In this document: positions 50,091 through 60,524 of the stretch, piece after piece
Numbering within the stretch: position 1 is the first letter of the stretch
Layout of the letters: every line of letters starts with the position of its first letter
NCBI GenBank assembly: GCA_963920705.1
Contig: OY987234.1
Span: 21,905,794 to 21,969,793, forward strand
DNA from: Odiellus spinosus
Lineage: Eukaryota > Arthropoda > Arachnida > Opiliones > Phalangiidae
Direction of reading: 5' to 3'
DNA: 64,000 bases
The notes under the pieces: generated by a model
Seen by the model: the letters and a program-made list of their open reading frames with translations, nothing else
Database searches by the model: none
Told to the model about the DNA's origin: nothing
Program-made: the position numbers and the translations under genes

Positions 50091-50645
50091 GGCCCAGATT
50101 TTCATTTTCCCATAACATTTTGGCCTAGTTTACCATTTTCCCGTAACATTATGGCCTAGTATTCCATTTTCTCGTAACATTATGGCCTAGTATTCCATTT
50201 TCCCGTAACATTATGGCCTAGTATTCCATTTTCCCGTAACATTATGGCCTAGTATTCCATTTTCCCTTTAACATTATGTGGCCTAATATTTCATTTTCCC
50301 GTAACATTATGGCCTATTATTCCATTTTAACGTAACATTATGGCCTAGTATTCTAGTTTCCCCGTAAAATTGTGGCCTAGTTTTCCATTTTCCCCGTTAC
50401 CCGTAAACTTTTGGAATAGTTTTAACAGTTTACCATTTTGGCCTAGTTTTACAGTTTCCTAGTACCATTTTGGCCTAGTTTTACAGTTTCCTAGTACCAT
50501 TTTGGCCTAGTTTTACAGTTTCCTAGTACCATTTTGGCCTAGTTTTCCAGTTTCCTAGTACCATTTTGGCCTAGTTTTCCAGTTTCCTAGTACCATTTTG
50601 GCCTAGTTTTCCATTTTTCCATAGTATTTTGGTCTATTTTACGTG
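50091..50645 (+). repeat. 31-bp then 32-bp GGCCTAG tandem array
   Basis: The first half has 31-bp units containing GGCCTAGTATTCCATTTTCC and CGTAACATTAT. The second half has 32-bp units containing GGCCTAGTTTTACAGTTTCC and TAGTACCATTTT. The GGCCTAG core is kept throughout, so the two blocks are sister expansions of one ancestor. Confidence 0.97.
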
Positions 50646-51617
50646 TATGTTCTTTGTAATTTTGGTCTAACCACTTCTTACAAACAATAAATTGCCTGAA
50701 GGTACCTCTATATAGGAATAAAACATCCAAAATCCTGTTTTTTTTTAAGGGGGTAGTAGAAGAGGTTGCGCCAAAAAGAGAAGAGGGTGTGATTGTGGAA
50801 TGAAGTTCGAGCTATGGAGAGTAAGGAAGAGTTCGCCACAGCCCTGCGTGAGAATATTAAGGGACGTTGAACTTTGGCGGATCGCTCGTTTTTGGTCCCC
50901 CCTCTTTTAGACGATCGATGAAAGCAGCCAAGGCCCGAATACAATTCAGGCCTTTATAAAGCTCCATCCAAATCCCAAAAAGGGACCCGGTATACAATGG
51001 CTGAACCAGGAGCTGCCTGCCTTTACTTCAAAGTGACCTTGTCAACCATAATTATATTTTCAACTTCTTAATATTGTTAAAAGCATTGTACTGGATTTTA
51101 AGAGACTTTAAATTATAATAAAAATTGAAATTGACCCCTTTGATGACGTGGAAAAATTGTAAATCATTATTGAACGGTTACTATGAGGGAAAGTGGGTTG
51201 CAAACACGCTTAGAAGAGAAGGGGGGCTAGAACGTGGACCATACCATCCCCCGTCGATTTTCAAAGCCAACGAAAGTAAAATAAGAATGGGGGAACTGCC
51301 CCGCGGCTGGCATGGCCCTAAATATAATTTTATTGGCCTACCTAATATTATGGGCCGCTCCATTTTGTCCAATTTATTAATTAAAGGTTTTAATTACGCA
51401 CAGACTAATCTTAATAGATACGGATGAATAACGAAACCTGGCGTTCATAACCGTCCTTTAAAAGGCAAATGTTGGAACAAAACCTCAAGTGACTGTTATG
51501 GATAAAGAACAGGCCACAGTTTGCCGTAAGAGGACGCGTATGAAAGTCATCAGTTTTTGTTTAAGTATTTTTTAACCATCTTTCCTATACTGAAATTCTA
51601 TTTTGTTTTCTTTATAG

Positions 51618-51995
51618 GAAATCGAGGTGACAGGGTCACTTAAAATCCACCCCGCGATGCCCATTACGGGAACATTTTACTCTTCTTTTCCGCTAATGGG
51701 CTTCGTTCCCCGAGCAGCCGTCCTATTTTTCATCGACGCTGTCTTTGATAATCTCATTCTTTTCAAGGCGTGTATTTACTATTGTAAAAATAGGCCCGGA
51801 TTCTTCTCGTCCGGTCTTTCTCTTCCCACTCTGACAGTTCTTTTTATTTTTGGTCAGTCAAGGATCGTTTATTTTGTTCGAGCTACAGGTTGGGTTTGTT
51901 CAATCACAATCGTATATAAGGGATGCGCTAAGCCTACAAAAATAAATCTATATGTTGATCTAAAACAAAGAATAAATTGCGAATGTCTACGATAA
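51618..51995 (+). CDS. Open frame behind a strong splice acceptor, possible exon
   Basis: A pyrimidine tract and TTTATAG at 51603-51617 form a good acceptor. The bases directly after it open in phase 0 as EIEVTGSLKIHPAMP and run 125 codons without a stop to 51995. This is the longest open frame in the window outside repeats. It reads as moderately hydrophobic (for example GFVPRAAVLFFIDAVFDNLI). No family is recognised, there is no ATG near the acceptor, and a family A MITE starts just after the stop. The opposite strand is also partly open, which lowers confidence. It could be an exon, a decayed exon or chance. Confidence 0.2.
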   Translation, partial: EIEVTGSLKIHPAMPITGTFYSSFPLMGFVPRAAVLFFIDAVFDNLILFKACIYYCKNRPGFFSSGLSLPTLTVLFIFGQSRIVYFVRATGWVCSITIVYKGCAKPTKINLYVDLKQRINCECLR

Positions 51996-52005
51996 TAGAT
52001 TGTTC

Positions 52006-52342
52006 CAGAAGCCGATGAAACCCTCCTTTGAAGTCTACTACTCCAATGTTCCATATAGCGCTCCTCTCTGTATGGGTAAAATTCATAATTTTAGGAGTTA
52101 GAAGGGATCCTACTTCATCCCCCCTGTCTACGCAAAATTGGAAATTCTCTCTCTCCATTAACGACGACGTTTTTTGGACGAACTCCGAGGCTGCTAGAGA
52201 TATTCGCTCGACGAACTCCCGCTCCGAAAACATCTACCGTTAGGAGGCGTACGGATCGCGCCTTTTGAGAATAACCCATACAGAGAGGGGTAGACAAGAC
52301 CCGGGAGTAATAGACTTCAAAGGAGGGTTTCATCGGCTTCTG
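52006..52342 (-). mobile_element. Family A MITE, copy 6, reversed
   Basis: Full-length copy in reverse orientation, flanked by the 7-bp duplication ATTGTTC. It sits 10 bp after the open frame that ends at 51995. Confidence 0.95.
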
Positions 52343-53129
52343 ATTGTTCTCAATAGAAGGGATTTTTGGAAGATAAATATACACAAATAGACCACTTAAT
52401 TACGCCTAATTCTGAATTTAAAAATTAACTTTAACATTTTATTAGCATTTATCTTTAATTAAGTATTTGTATATTATAATTTATCTTCGAGATTAAATTA
52501 AATTAATGTACGAAGTATTTTTTTGTTGGTGTTTCAACCAAAAGTTACGCAAAGTTAAGAATTTTATCCTATTTCATTCTATTCCGACTATTCGTTGATA
52601 AACTTTGGTCCACTAATCTTTTAACCAAGTCTAGGCTTTTAATTGAATTAAATTTAATCCCATTACGCCGCTTAATTGAAAAGAAACGCGAAATAGAATG
52701 GTTTTTAAGACTGTCATGAAAATCCACTAAACCATTTTTTTTTTTTTTTTTTTCTTCGAAGACAATGCTTTCCATAAGGTACAAAAAATAAAAAGGAGAA
52801 AAAAAATGTCACAAAGAAAATCTCAATTGAGACGTGGGACGGTCTCGAATCTTAATCCCAGCCTTAAGCTTAAATCCCGGGAGATTCTAGAGTTCCTAAC
52901 TTTAAAAACACGACACTTCAACTATCCTCCCCTATTGTATATCGAATCGTTTCCTTGTTGAATAAGGATTAAGTTAATCGAGACGAAAGAGGAACTGTGC
53001 AGGATCAAATGACCCGATTGAAAATATACTAGAAATAGTCTGTCTGTCGCTAGGTAACGCATTCATACTTATTGAAATACAGGCTATTTTCGTAATCGAC
53101 GAAAGAGCTATCCATCGACAATAATAGTA

Positions 53130-55440
53130 CAGGGTTGACACTGTTTTTCCCTGACCTTTTCCAACGTTTTCCCTGACCTTTTCCAACGATTTTCCCTGAC
53201 CTTTTCGAACGATTTTCCCTGACCTTTTCCAACGATTTTCCCTGACCTTTTCCAACGATTTTCCCTGACCTTTTCCAACGATTTTCCCTGACCTTTTCCA
53301 ACGATTTTCCCTGACCTTTTCCAACGATTTTCCCTGACCTTTTCCAACGATTTTCCCTGACCTTTTCCAACGATTTTCCCTGACCTTTTCCAACGATTTT
53401 CCCTGACCTTTTCCAACGATTTTCCCTGACCTTTTCCAACGATTTTCCCTGACCTTTTCCAACGATTTTCCCTGACCTTTTCCAACGATTTTCCCTGACC
53501 TTTTCCAACGATTTTCCCTGACCTTTTCCAACGATTTTCCCTGACCTTTTCCAACGATTTTCCCTGACCTTTTCCAACGATTTTCCCTGACCTTTTCCAA
53601 CGATTTTCCCTGACCTTTTCCAACGATTTTCCCTGACCTTTTCCAACGATTTTCCCTGACCTTTTCCAACGATTTTCCCTGACCTTTTCCAACGATTTTC
53701 CCTGACCTTTTCCAACGATTTTCCCTGACCTTTTCCAACGATTTTCCCTGACCTTTTCCAACGATTTTCCCTGACCTTTTCCAACGATTTTCCCTGACCT
53801 TTTCCAACGATTTTCCCTGACCTTTTCCAACGATTTTCCCTGACCTTTTCCAACGATTTTCCCTGACCTTTTCCAACGATTTTCCCTGACCTTTTCCAAC
53901 GATTTTCCCTGACCTTTTCCAACGATTTTCCCTGACCTTTTCCAACGATTTTCCCTGACCTTTTCCAACGATTTTCCCTGACCTTTTCCAACGATTTTCC
54001 CTGACCTTTTCCAACGATTTTCCCTGACCTTTTCCAACGATTTTCCCTGACCTTTTCCAACGATTTTCCCTGACCTTTTCCAACGATTTTCCCTGACCTT
54101 TTCCAACGATTTTCCCTGACCTTTTCCAACGATTTTCCCTGACCTTTTCCAACGATTTTCCCTGACCTTTTCCAACGATTTTCCCTGACCTTTTCCAACG
54201 ATTTTCCCTGACCTTTTCCAACGATTTTCCCTGACCTTTTCCAACGATTTTCCCTGACCTTTTCCAACGATTTTCCCAGACCTTTTCCAACGATTTTCCC
54301 AGACCTTTTCCAACGATTTTCCCAGACCTTTTCCAACGATTTTCCCAGACCTTTTCCAACGATTTTCCCAGACCTTTTCCAACGATTTTCCCAGACCTTT
54401 TCCAACGATTTTCCCAGACCTTTTCCAACGATTTTCCCAGACCTTTTCCAACGATTTTCCCAGACCTTTTCCAACGATTTTCCCAGACCTTTTCCAACGA
54501 TTTTCCCAGACCTTTTCCAACGATTTTCCCAGACCTTTTCCAACGATTTTCCCAGACCTTTTCCAACGATTTTCCCAGACCTTTTCCAACGATTTTCCCA
54601 GACCTTTTCCAACGATTTTCCCAGACCTTTTCCAACGATTTTCCCAGACCTTTTCCAACGATTTTCCCAGACCTTTTCCAACGATTTTCCCAGACCTTTT
54701 CCAACGATTTTCCCAGACCTTTTCCAACGATTTTCCCAGACCTTTTCCAACGATTTTCCCAGACCTTTTCCAACGATTTTCCCAGACCTTTTCCAACGAT
54801 TTTCCCAGACCTTTTCCAACGATTTTCCCAGACCTTTTCCAACGATTTTCCCAGACCTTTTCCAACGATTTTCCCAGACCTTTTCCAACGATTTTCCCAG
54901 ACCTTTTCCAACTATTTTCCCAGACCTTTTCCAACTATTTTCCCAGACCTTTTCCAACTATTTTCCCTGACCTTTTCCAACTATTTTCCCTGACCTTTTC
55001 CAACGATTTTCCCTGACCTTTTCCAACGATTTTCCCTGACCTTTTCCAACGATTTTCCCTGACCTTTTCCAACGATTTTCCCTGACCTTTTCCAACGATT
55101 TTCCCTGACCTTTTCCAACGATTTTCCCTGACCTTTTCCAACGATTTTCCCTGACCTTTTCCAACGATTTTCCCTGACCTTTTCCAACGATTTTCCCTGA
55201 CCTTTTCCAACGATTTTCCCTGACCTTTTCCAACGATTTTCCCTGACCTTTTCCAACGATTTTCCCTGACCTTTTCCAACGATTTTCCCTGACCTTTTCC
55301 AACGATTTTCCCTGACCTTTTCCAACGATTTTCCCTGACCTTTTCCAACGATTTTCCCTGACCTTTTCCAACGATTTTCCCTGACCGTTTAAGCTAATAC
55401 TACACAATTTTTAACGTTTATTTTTTATATAATCGCGTTT
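53130..55440 (+). mobile_element. H1 element, copy c, swollen by a 23-bp satellite
   Basis: It begins CAGGGTTGACACTG and, after the satellite, resumes with H1 interior sequence (GCTAATACTACACAATTTTT, TATATAATCGCGTT) in the order seen in copy b. The right end is missing after 55440. Confidence 0.85.
53150..55386 (+). repeat. 23-bp satellite, about 97 units
   Basis: Near-identical 23-bp units contain CCCTGACCTTTTCCAACG. Thirty consecutive units between 54275 and 54964 carry CCCAGACC instead of CCCTGACC. Four units at the right edge of that block have AACTATTTT in place of AACGATTTT and straddle the switch. The unit has no stop codon on the minus strand in any frame and 23 is not a multiple of 3. 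All three minus frames therefore stay open for hundreds of codons, which explains the 608- to 645-codon frames; they are not genes. Confidence 0.98.
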
Positions 55441-56048
55441 GTAGTTCATTGCCAAGGTTTCGAGCAAAAAGGGGTGTATTTGGATATCCAAAAAGAAGGC
55501 ATTCAATTTTGGGTGTTAATTGGATTAAAAAATAAGGGTAGGGTTTCATAATTAAGGGCACTTAAGGCTCCTAATTTCCCTTTAAATGATTATATTTGTT
55601 ATTAATCCGTAAATATAATGGACCAACGTTTTTAAACGATTTAAAACAGAGCCCAGATATACGAGGATAATATCTAGAGTACATTCGAAAGATCTAAGAC
55701 TGAAAATTCTATAACAAGTCGAAAGATAAATACGCTTATATAATTTATGTAAGAGTTTCTTGGGATTTAAGGACTACGTAAATAAAAAATGATGATCTTT
55801 TAGAGAAATTCACGGGGGAAGCGAGAATGATGTCGCATTTATAATTTAACGCTAAATATATATAGCTGCAAAGTCAGAAGCGAGCGAACAATGAATGGGA
55901 TGGGTTCTAAAGTAATTTATTACATAATATACATTAGAGTGTATCATCTGTCTATTTATTGACGGTATATTATTCATAATACTGAATACAAAAGGATATT
56001 TGTAGAAAATAATAACTAGCTGCCTCTATATTCACGACAGAAATAATA
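55441..56048. other. No gene seen
   Basis: AT-rich spacer between two H1 elements. Confidence 0.5.
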
Positions 56049-56354
56049 CAGGGTTGCCACAATTTTTTCAGATTCTAATTCCCCGTCTTTTTCAGGTTTT
56101 TCCCTGACCTTTTCCCTGATCGTTTCACCTAATACTATCCTATGTTTAACCTTTTATGTTTAATCCCATAATTAGGGAAGCCTCCCTGGTCTAACTGAAT
56201 CCATACTATGAGATTTCGCAATTTTATTTTTGGATAATACAAAAATTCGCTGACTTTTCCCTGACCTTTGGACAATTTTAAAATTCCTCGACTTTTTAGA
56301 CCAATTTTGGAATTCCCTGACTTTCCCAGGTTTTCCAGGTCTGTGGCAACCCTG
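56049..56354 (+). mobile_element. H1 element, copy d
   Basis: A 306-bp copy with ends CAGGGTTGCCACAA and CTGTGGCAACCCTG and the usual TTCCCTGACC segments. A decayed family B right end follows within 25 bp. Confidence 0.85.
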
Positions 56355-56374
56355 CGGTTTTAATTTTTTCACTG

Positions 56375-56415
56375 ATGTATTAGGCCTATTTAAACGATAA
56401 GGTTGCATTCTCCCT
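56375..56415 (+). mobile_element. Family B right-end fragment
   Basis: A short piece carrying TTAGGCCTATTTAAACGATA and GTTGCATTCTCCCT followed by TTAA, directly after an H1 element. A left-end fragment of the same family is at 10530-10566. Confidence 0.6.
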
Positions 56416-57554
56416 TTAATATTGTTGCTCCATGGAAACCAATCAATTTTAAAACATATCCATGGATACTCCAATGGAGCGAGGATTTGTGGCTGAGATA
56501 GATTTAGGAGAAAAGCGAGCGAGACCAGACTGTAAAATAAGGATTTTTCTAGTTTACATCACATACAGGGGTTCCTCGAATCTACCGGCATATTTTACCA
56601 ATTTAAAAAGCTACCACGTACGAAAAAGGGAACCGGGCGACGCTTCTAACATCAATTTTTGCTTATCAACAACTTCAGACTAAGCTAAACATTTAACTTG
56701 AGAAAAATAGTGAAAAGGGGGATGTTAAAATAGTATACAAAAGACTGGAGATAGTTTATTTTTTCTTCCGTCTGAAAAATCCATATAAATGTATAGTTCA
56801 TCCCAAATCAAATATACAGCGTGTTATTCAAGTTCTTTAAAAGTTTTAAGACGTAGATTAAAATATGGTTATTACTCTAACCGAGTTGAAAACTTAAAGT
56901 GGGATATAACATTTAGTTCGGGTTAAAACTAAACCAATGAAATGGAAAACGGAGGAAGGTGGATGTGTACGGTTTCAGGGAGACTTAGAAATATCAGGGA
57001 CACTCTGGTTTGAACGGGTTAGCTCTAATAAGGCGAACTCGAAGAGGACGCCGAGCGGATTTTGAAAAGAGGGGTTCGGAGTTTTAATATGAAAAGGATG
57101 GGAAAGCTTTATCATAATATACGGAGTTGAATGGAGAGAAATAGATATAAAACCGTGCGGAGCTAGGCGAGCTCTGTAATGTTTACTTTGGGTATAAAAT
57201 AGCCTTGACTATCGTGAAAACGAAGAATAGAATGACGGCAAAACGAAGGATACGCGAGCCTCCTGGATATTACACTTTTCTAGACTAATACCGTATTCAA
57301 TATTTTAACTTGAAAATATTTTGGTGCAAAATTCACCGATAAATAGCGACTGCTAGAAATATCTACTTTGGTTTTAAAGGCAATTCAAATAAGCTTCTCG
57401 GCAAGCGAGTGGATAGATGGTGGAATAGGCAACAATGGGAACTTATTTACGTAGCTATTTCAAAGCATATGTGGCCCCTAGTTTAGTACACGAAAAAAAG
57501 ATACGCGCAAATGAATTAGTAAATCAAACATTCCCCTAATTAGTGACAAATTAT
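56416..57554. other. No gene seen; purine-rich CpG patch
   Basis: 56930-57270 is purine-rich with scattered CpGs and could be regulatory. No exon was identified. Confidence 0.4.
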
Positions 57555-57990
57555 TCGAGGGGTCCGACACTTCGGAGTGATTTTTGGGATTTCAATGTTA
57601 ATTTCCTATATAGAAAACCGTTCAGATATTTTGGACAAAGTGTACAGGATTTTGTCTAGTAATTATTAGAGTTTCCTGGATTATTTTGTCAACATTATAA
57701 TTCATTGTTAATATTACCAAGATTATACGAATCCTAACTGTACGGGTCAAAGGTTAGTATCAATGTCATCACGCGACAAGAACTAGACAGTGTAAGAAAT
57801 TAAATCGGAAGCGCTACTCTTTGGAGAAATTCCGGAGTTGGAAGGGACGACAATATAGGCAAGCGCGGCCCGCCTAAATTTCGTCCCTCTCAATCCCGAC
57901 TCAAAATATCGAGGAAGAGTCCAAATCAATCAATCCAGACAGGGGTGATGATTTTTTGGCTATTTTTAAGTGAAGTGCTATGACCTTTGC

Positions 57991-58327
57991 CAGAAGCCGA
58001 TGAAACCCTCCTTTGAAGTCTATTACTCCCTGGTCTTGTCTACCCCTCTCTGTATGGGTTAGTTTCAAAAAGCGCGATTTGTACGCCTCCTAACGGTAGA
58101 TATTTTCGGAGCGGGAGTTCGTCGAGCGAATATCTCTAGCAGCCTTGGAGTTCGTCCAAAAAAACGTCGTCGTTTGTGGAGAGGGAATTTTCAATTTTCC
58201 GTAGACAGAGGGGTATGAAGTAGGACCCCTCCGATCTCGTAAAATTGGGAATTTTACCCATACAGAGAGGAGCGCTATATGGAACATTAGAGTAGTAGAC
58301 TTCAAAGGAGGGTTTCATCTACTTCTG
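57991..58327 (+). mobile_element. Family A MITE, copy 7, inside repeat Q
   Basis: Full-length copy flanked by the 7-bp duplication CCTTTGC. The flanks together make up a repeat (Q) also seen at 34310-34525, where GACCTTTGCTGATAG is uninterrupted. This gives a ready view of the empty site. Confidence 0.95.
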
Positions 58328-58874
58328 CCTTTGCTGATAGTATTGAGCTATGGGGCGTTGTTTACTTCTATAGAATAAAGTGTTAGACATAAACTTTTGA
58401 AAACACTATTCTAAGGATTTAACAAAATAACGATATATAAATAAACGTTGTGACTATTAAATCACATACTTGTCATTTGAACTGAGAGCAAATCTGATTT
58501 TTCTGATGACATTTAGATGGACAAGAAGGAATAAAAAACTATTTGGCGAAAGGTCAAAGCAGACGTTAAGAATAAAAAGATACTAGGTATGGATATAAGG
58601 AGAATATCGCGTGATATCTTGGCATCTAATGTCGTGACTATATAAGACTTATGGTTACGGAGACATTTTCAGAATATAACGACAGATTTTGAGTGAAGGA
58701 TTGCCGACAAACATTTCTTATATACCAGATATCTAAGCGCCTGTCAAGAGGACACGAGTAAATACTTGTTCGAGAAACTATACCACACACCCGGGTATCA
58801 AAATTAAATACAGCATTATTATGTCCCTGATCTCTGGATAAATTAATTATGATGATTAAGCCTACATCATTCGC

Positions 58875-59502
58875 AGATTAAAATCACGAATAACATGATT
58901 AAATCGAGTTTTACTCATTTAAACACGTGGTGTGCGGGTAACGGGTACTTAGTCGAGTTGATAAAAGCTTTCGGGTACTCGTGAGTATCTTGATTAGTAC
59001 CGAAAACCATTTATGTGATTAAATTTTAATATTTTAATTAAATTTAATTATTGGTACGATTAAAACACTTTAGTAGGGGTACGCGGGTACCCGATTATGA
59101 TTTGATTCGGGTACCCAGTAAACGCCTTTTAAAATTACCCGAAACTACCCGGGTAGTAAATATTCGCTGTCCAATTACCCGTCAGCGACTAAAACTGGTT
59201 GTCGAGTTATTCGTGAGTAGTAAACAAGACAGAAAGCCATATTTCTTTGACATTATTTATACAAAAACCCAAGTCAAAACCATAGTTTACTTAAAATGCA
59301 TTTGAGAGCATAGCTGGTATAATTTTCTCTACTTTATGCCTACAATATCGCTACCCGATAAGTATTTGATTTACTTCGTTGTATAACTTTTAATACCCGA
59401 TTGGTACCCGTTAACTATTTAACCGATTACTCATGAGTACCCGAAAGCTTTCACCAACCCGTTACTCGTTGGTATAAATGAGTAATCGTGATTAAAATTA
59501 CG
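58875..59502. mobile_element. Foldback element rich in GGGTACCCG words
   Basis: Left arm 58880-58990 (ATTAAAATCACGA, TTTACTCATTTAAACACG, AAAGCTTTCGGGTACTCGTG) pairs with the right arm 59400-59500. In between are many CGGGTACCCG, TACCCGA and GGGTAACGGG words. The layout, long inverted arms with repeated short motifs, is that of a non-autonomous DNA transposon. Family unknown; single copy here. A frame at 59051-59305 inside is chance. Confidence 0.6.
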
Positions 59503-59715
59503 CTATTAAAATTTGACAAAATGTAGGGGGATAAAAACTATATAGTTAACACGAATTAAGATTTACAAAAACTATTTAAAATTAATATTCTAGTTATAAT
59601 AATTATTAAAATTATAGGGTATCATAGTCTATATTTAACACAAAATTATGTCTAGCTCTTAAATAATCTATCGATCATATCGATTTATCCTCATGCACGT
59701 TGAGTTTATGGTCTA

Positions 59716-59852
59716 AGGCTAAAGTCTATTTCACCTCGAATTAGCAGAGCTGTCGAAGCTACGCTACTCGTTATGTCTATAATTTGTTTATTTAGAGATA
59801 ATAGGAGTCTAGAATTATACGTTAATTCCAATTCAAGGTGAAATATCCAACA
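59716..59852. mobile_element. Short MITE with TTTCACCTNGAATT ends
   Basis: GTCTATTTCACCTCGAATTA at the left and CCAATTCAAGGTGAAATATC at the right are inverted. A related stretch lies at 42682-42750 (GTCTGTTCCACTTGGAATTG) and a faint one near 15370. Confidence 0.4.
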
Positions 59853-60217
59853 TCGAGAAAGGGGAAACCATCAAATGGCCTGTAATAACTCCATTAGAAC
59901 AGTCTATAAACCAGGGGCCGCCATAACAAGTAATAATGTAAGGCATATTTACCCTTCCTCCACCCACCACCCATCATTTGCGGTCGGCGTTTTTTTTTTC
60001 ACAGATCTCAATCCCCAGATTCAAAAACACTACAGTACCCCTACACTATTTTATGCCCCGATATAAAAAAAATTACTGGAATTTTGTTTAGTTAGCTAAC
60101 GGCCCTGACTATACTTAAATTTGATTTTTAAGAACTCTTTCTTATATGTCCGTGAAGTTTCCACATTTTAATCATTGTCTAGCTATATTTAAAAATTAGC
60201 AAAATTTTGCGTATTTT

Positions 60218-60524
60218 TGGCGCAATTTATCAATTGTTTTGGCGCAATTTGTTTTGTCGCAATTTTTTTTTTTGCGCAATTTTTTTTGGCGCAATTTTTT
60301 TTGGCGCAATTTTTTTTGGCGCAATTTATTTTGGCGCAATTTATTTTGGCGCAATTTATTTTGGCGCAATTTATTTTGGCGCAATTTATTTTGGCGCAAT
60401 TTATTTTGGCGCAATTTATTTTGGCGCAATTTATTTTGGCGCAATTTATTTTGGCGCAATTTTTTTTTGGCGCAATTTTTTTTTGGCGCAATTTTTTTTT
60501 GGCGCAATTTTTTTTTGGCGCAAT
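60218..60524 (+). repeat. 15/16-bp satellite with TTTTGGCGCAATT units
   Basis: About 18 copies of TTTTGGCGCAA at steps of 15 bp, with 16-bp steps on the right. TTTGGCGC is a consensus E2F/DP site, so it recurs in nearly every unit. Frames of 99-152 codons on both strands are products of the repeat. Confidence 0.97.

Noticed and set aside
51125-51427. A 100-codon plus-strand frame
   Set aside because: No recognisable domain, weak splice signals, and a competing frame on the other strand. Kept out as probable chance, though close to the acceptor-led frame at 51618.
52974-54957. Minus-strand open frames of 608-645 codons with a 23-residue repeat
   Set aside because: They come from a 23-bp satellite whose unit lacks stops on that strand in every frame. 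Three overlapping frames are open equally, which no real gene would need.
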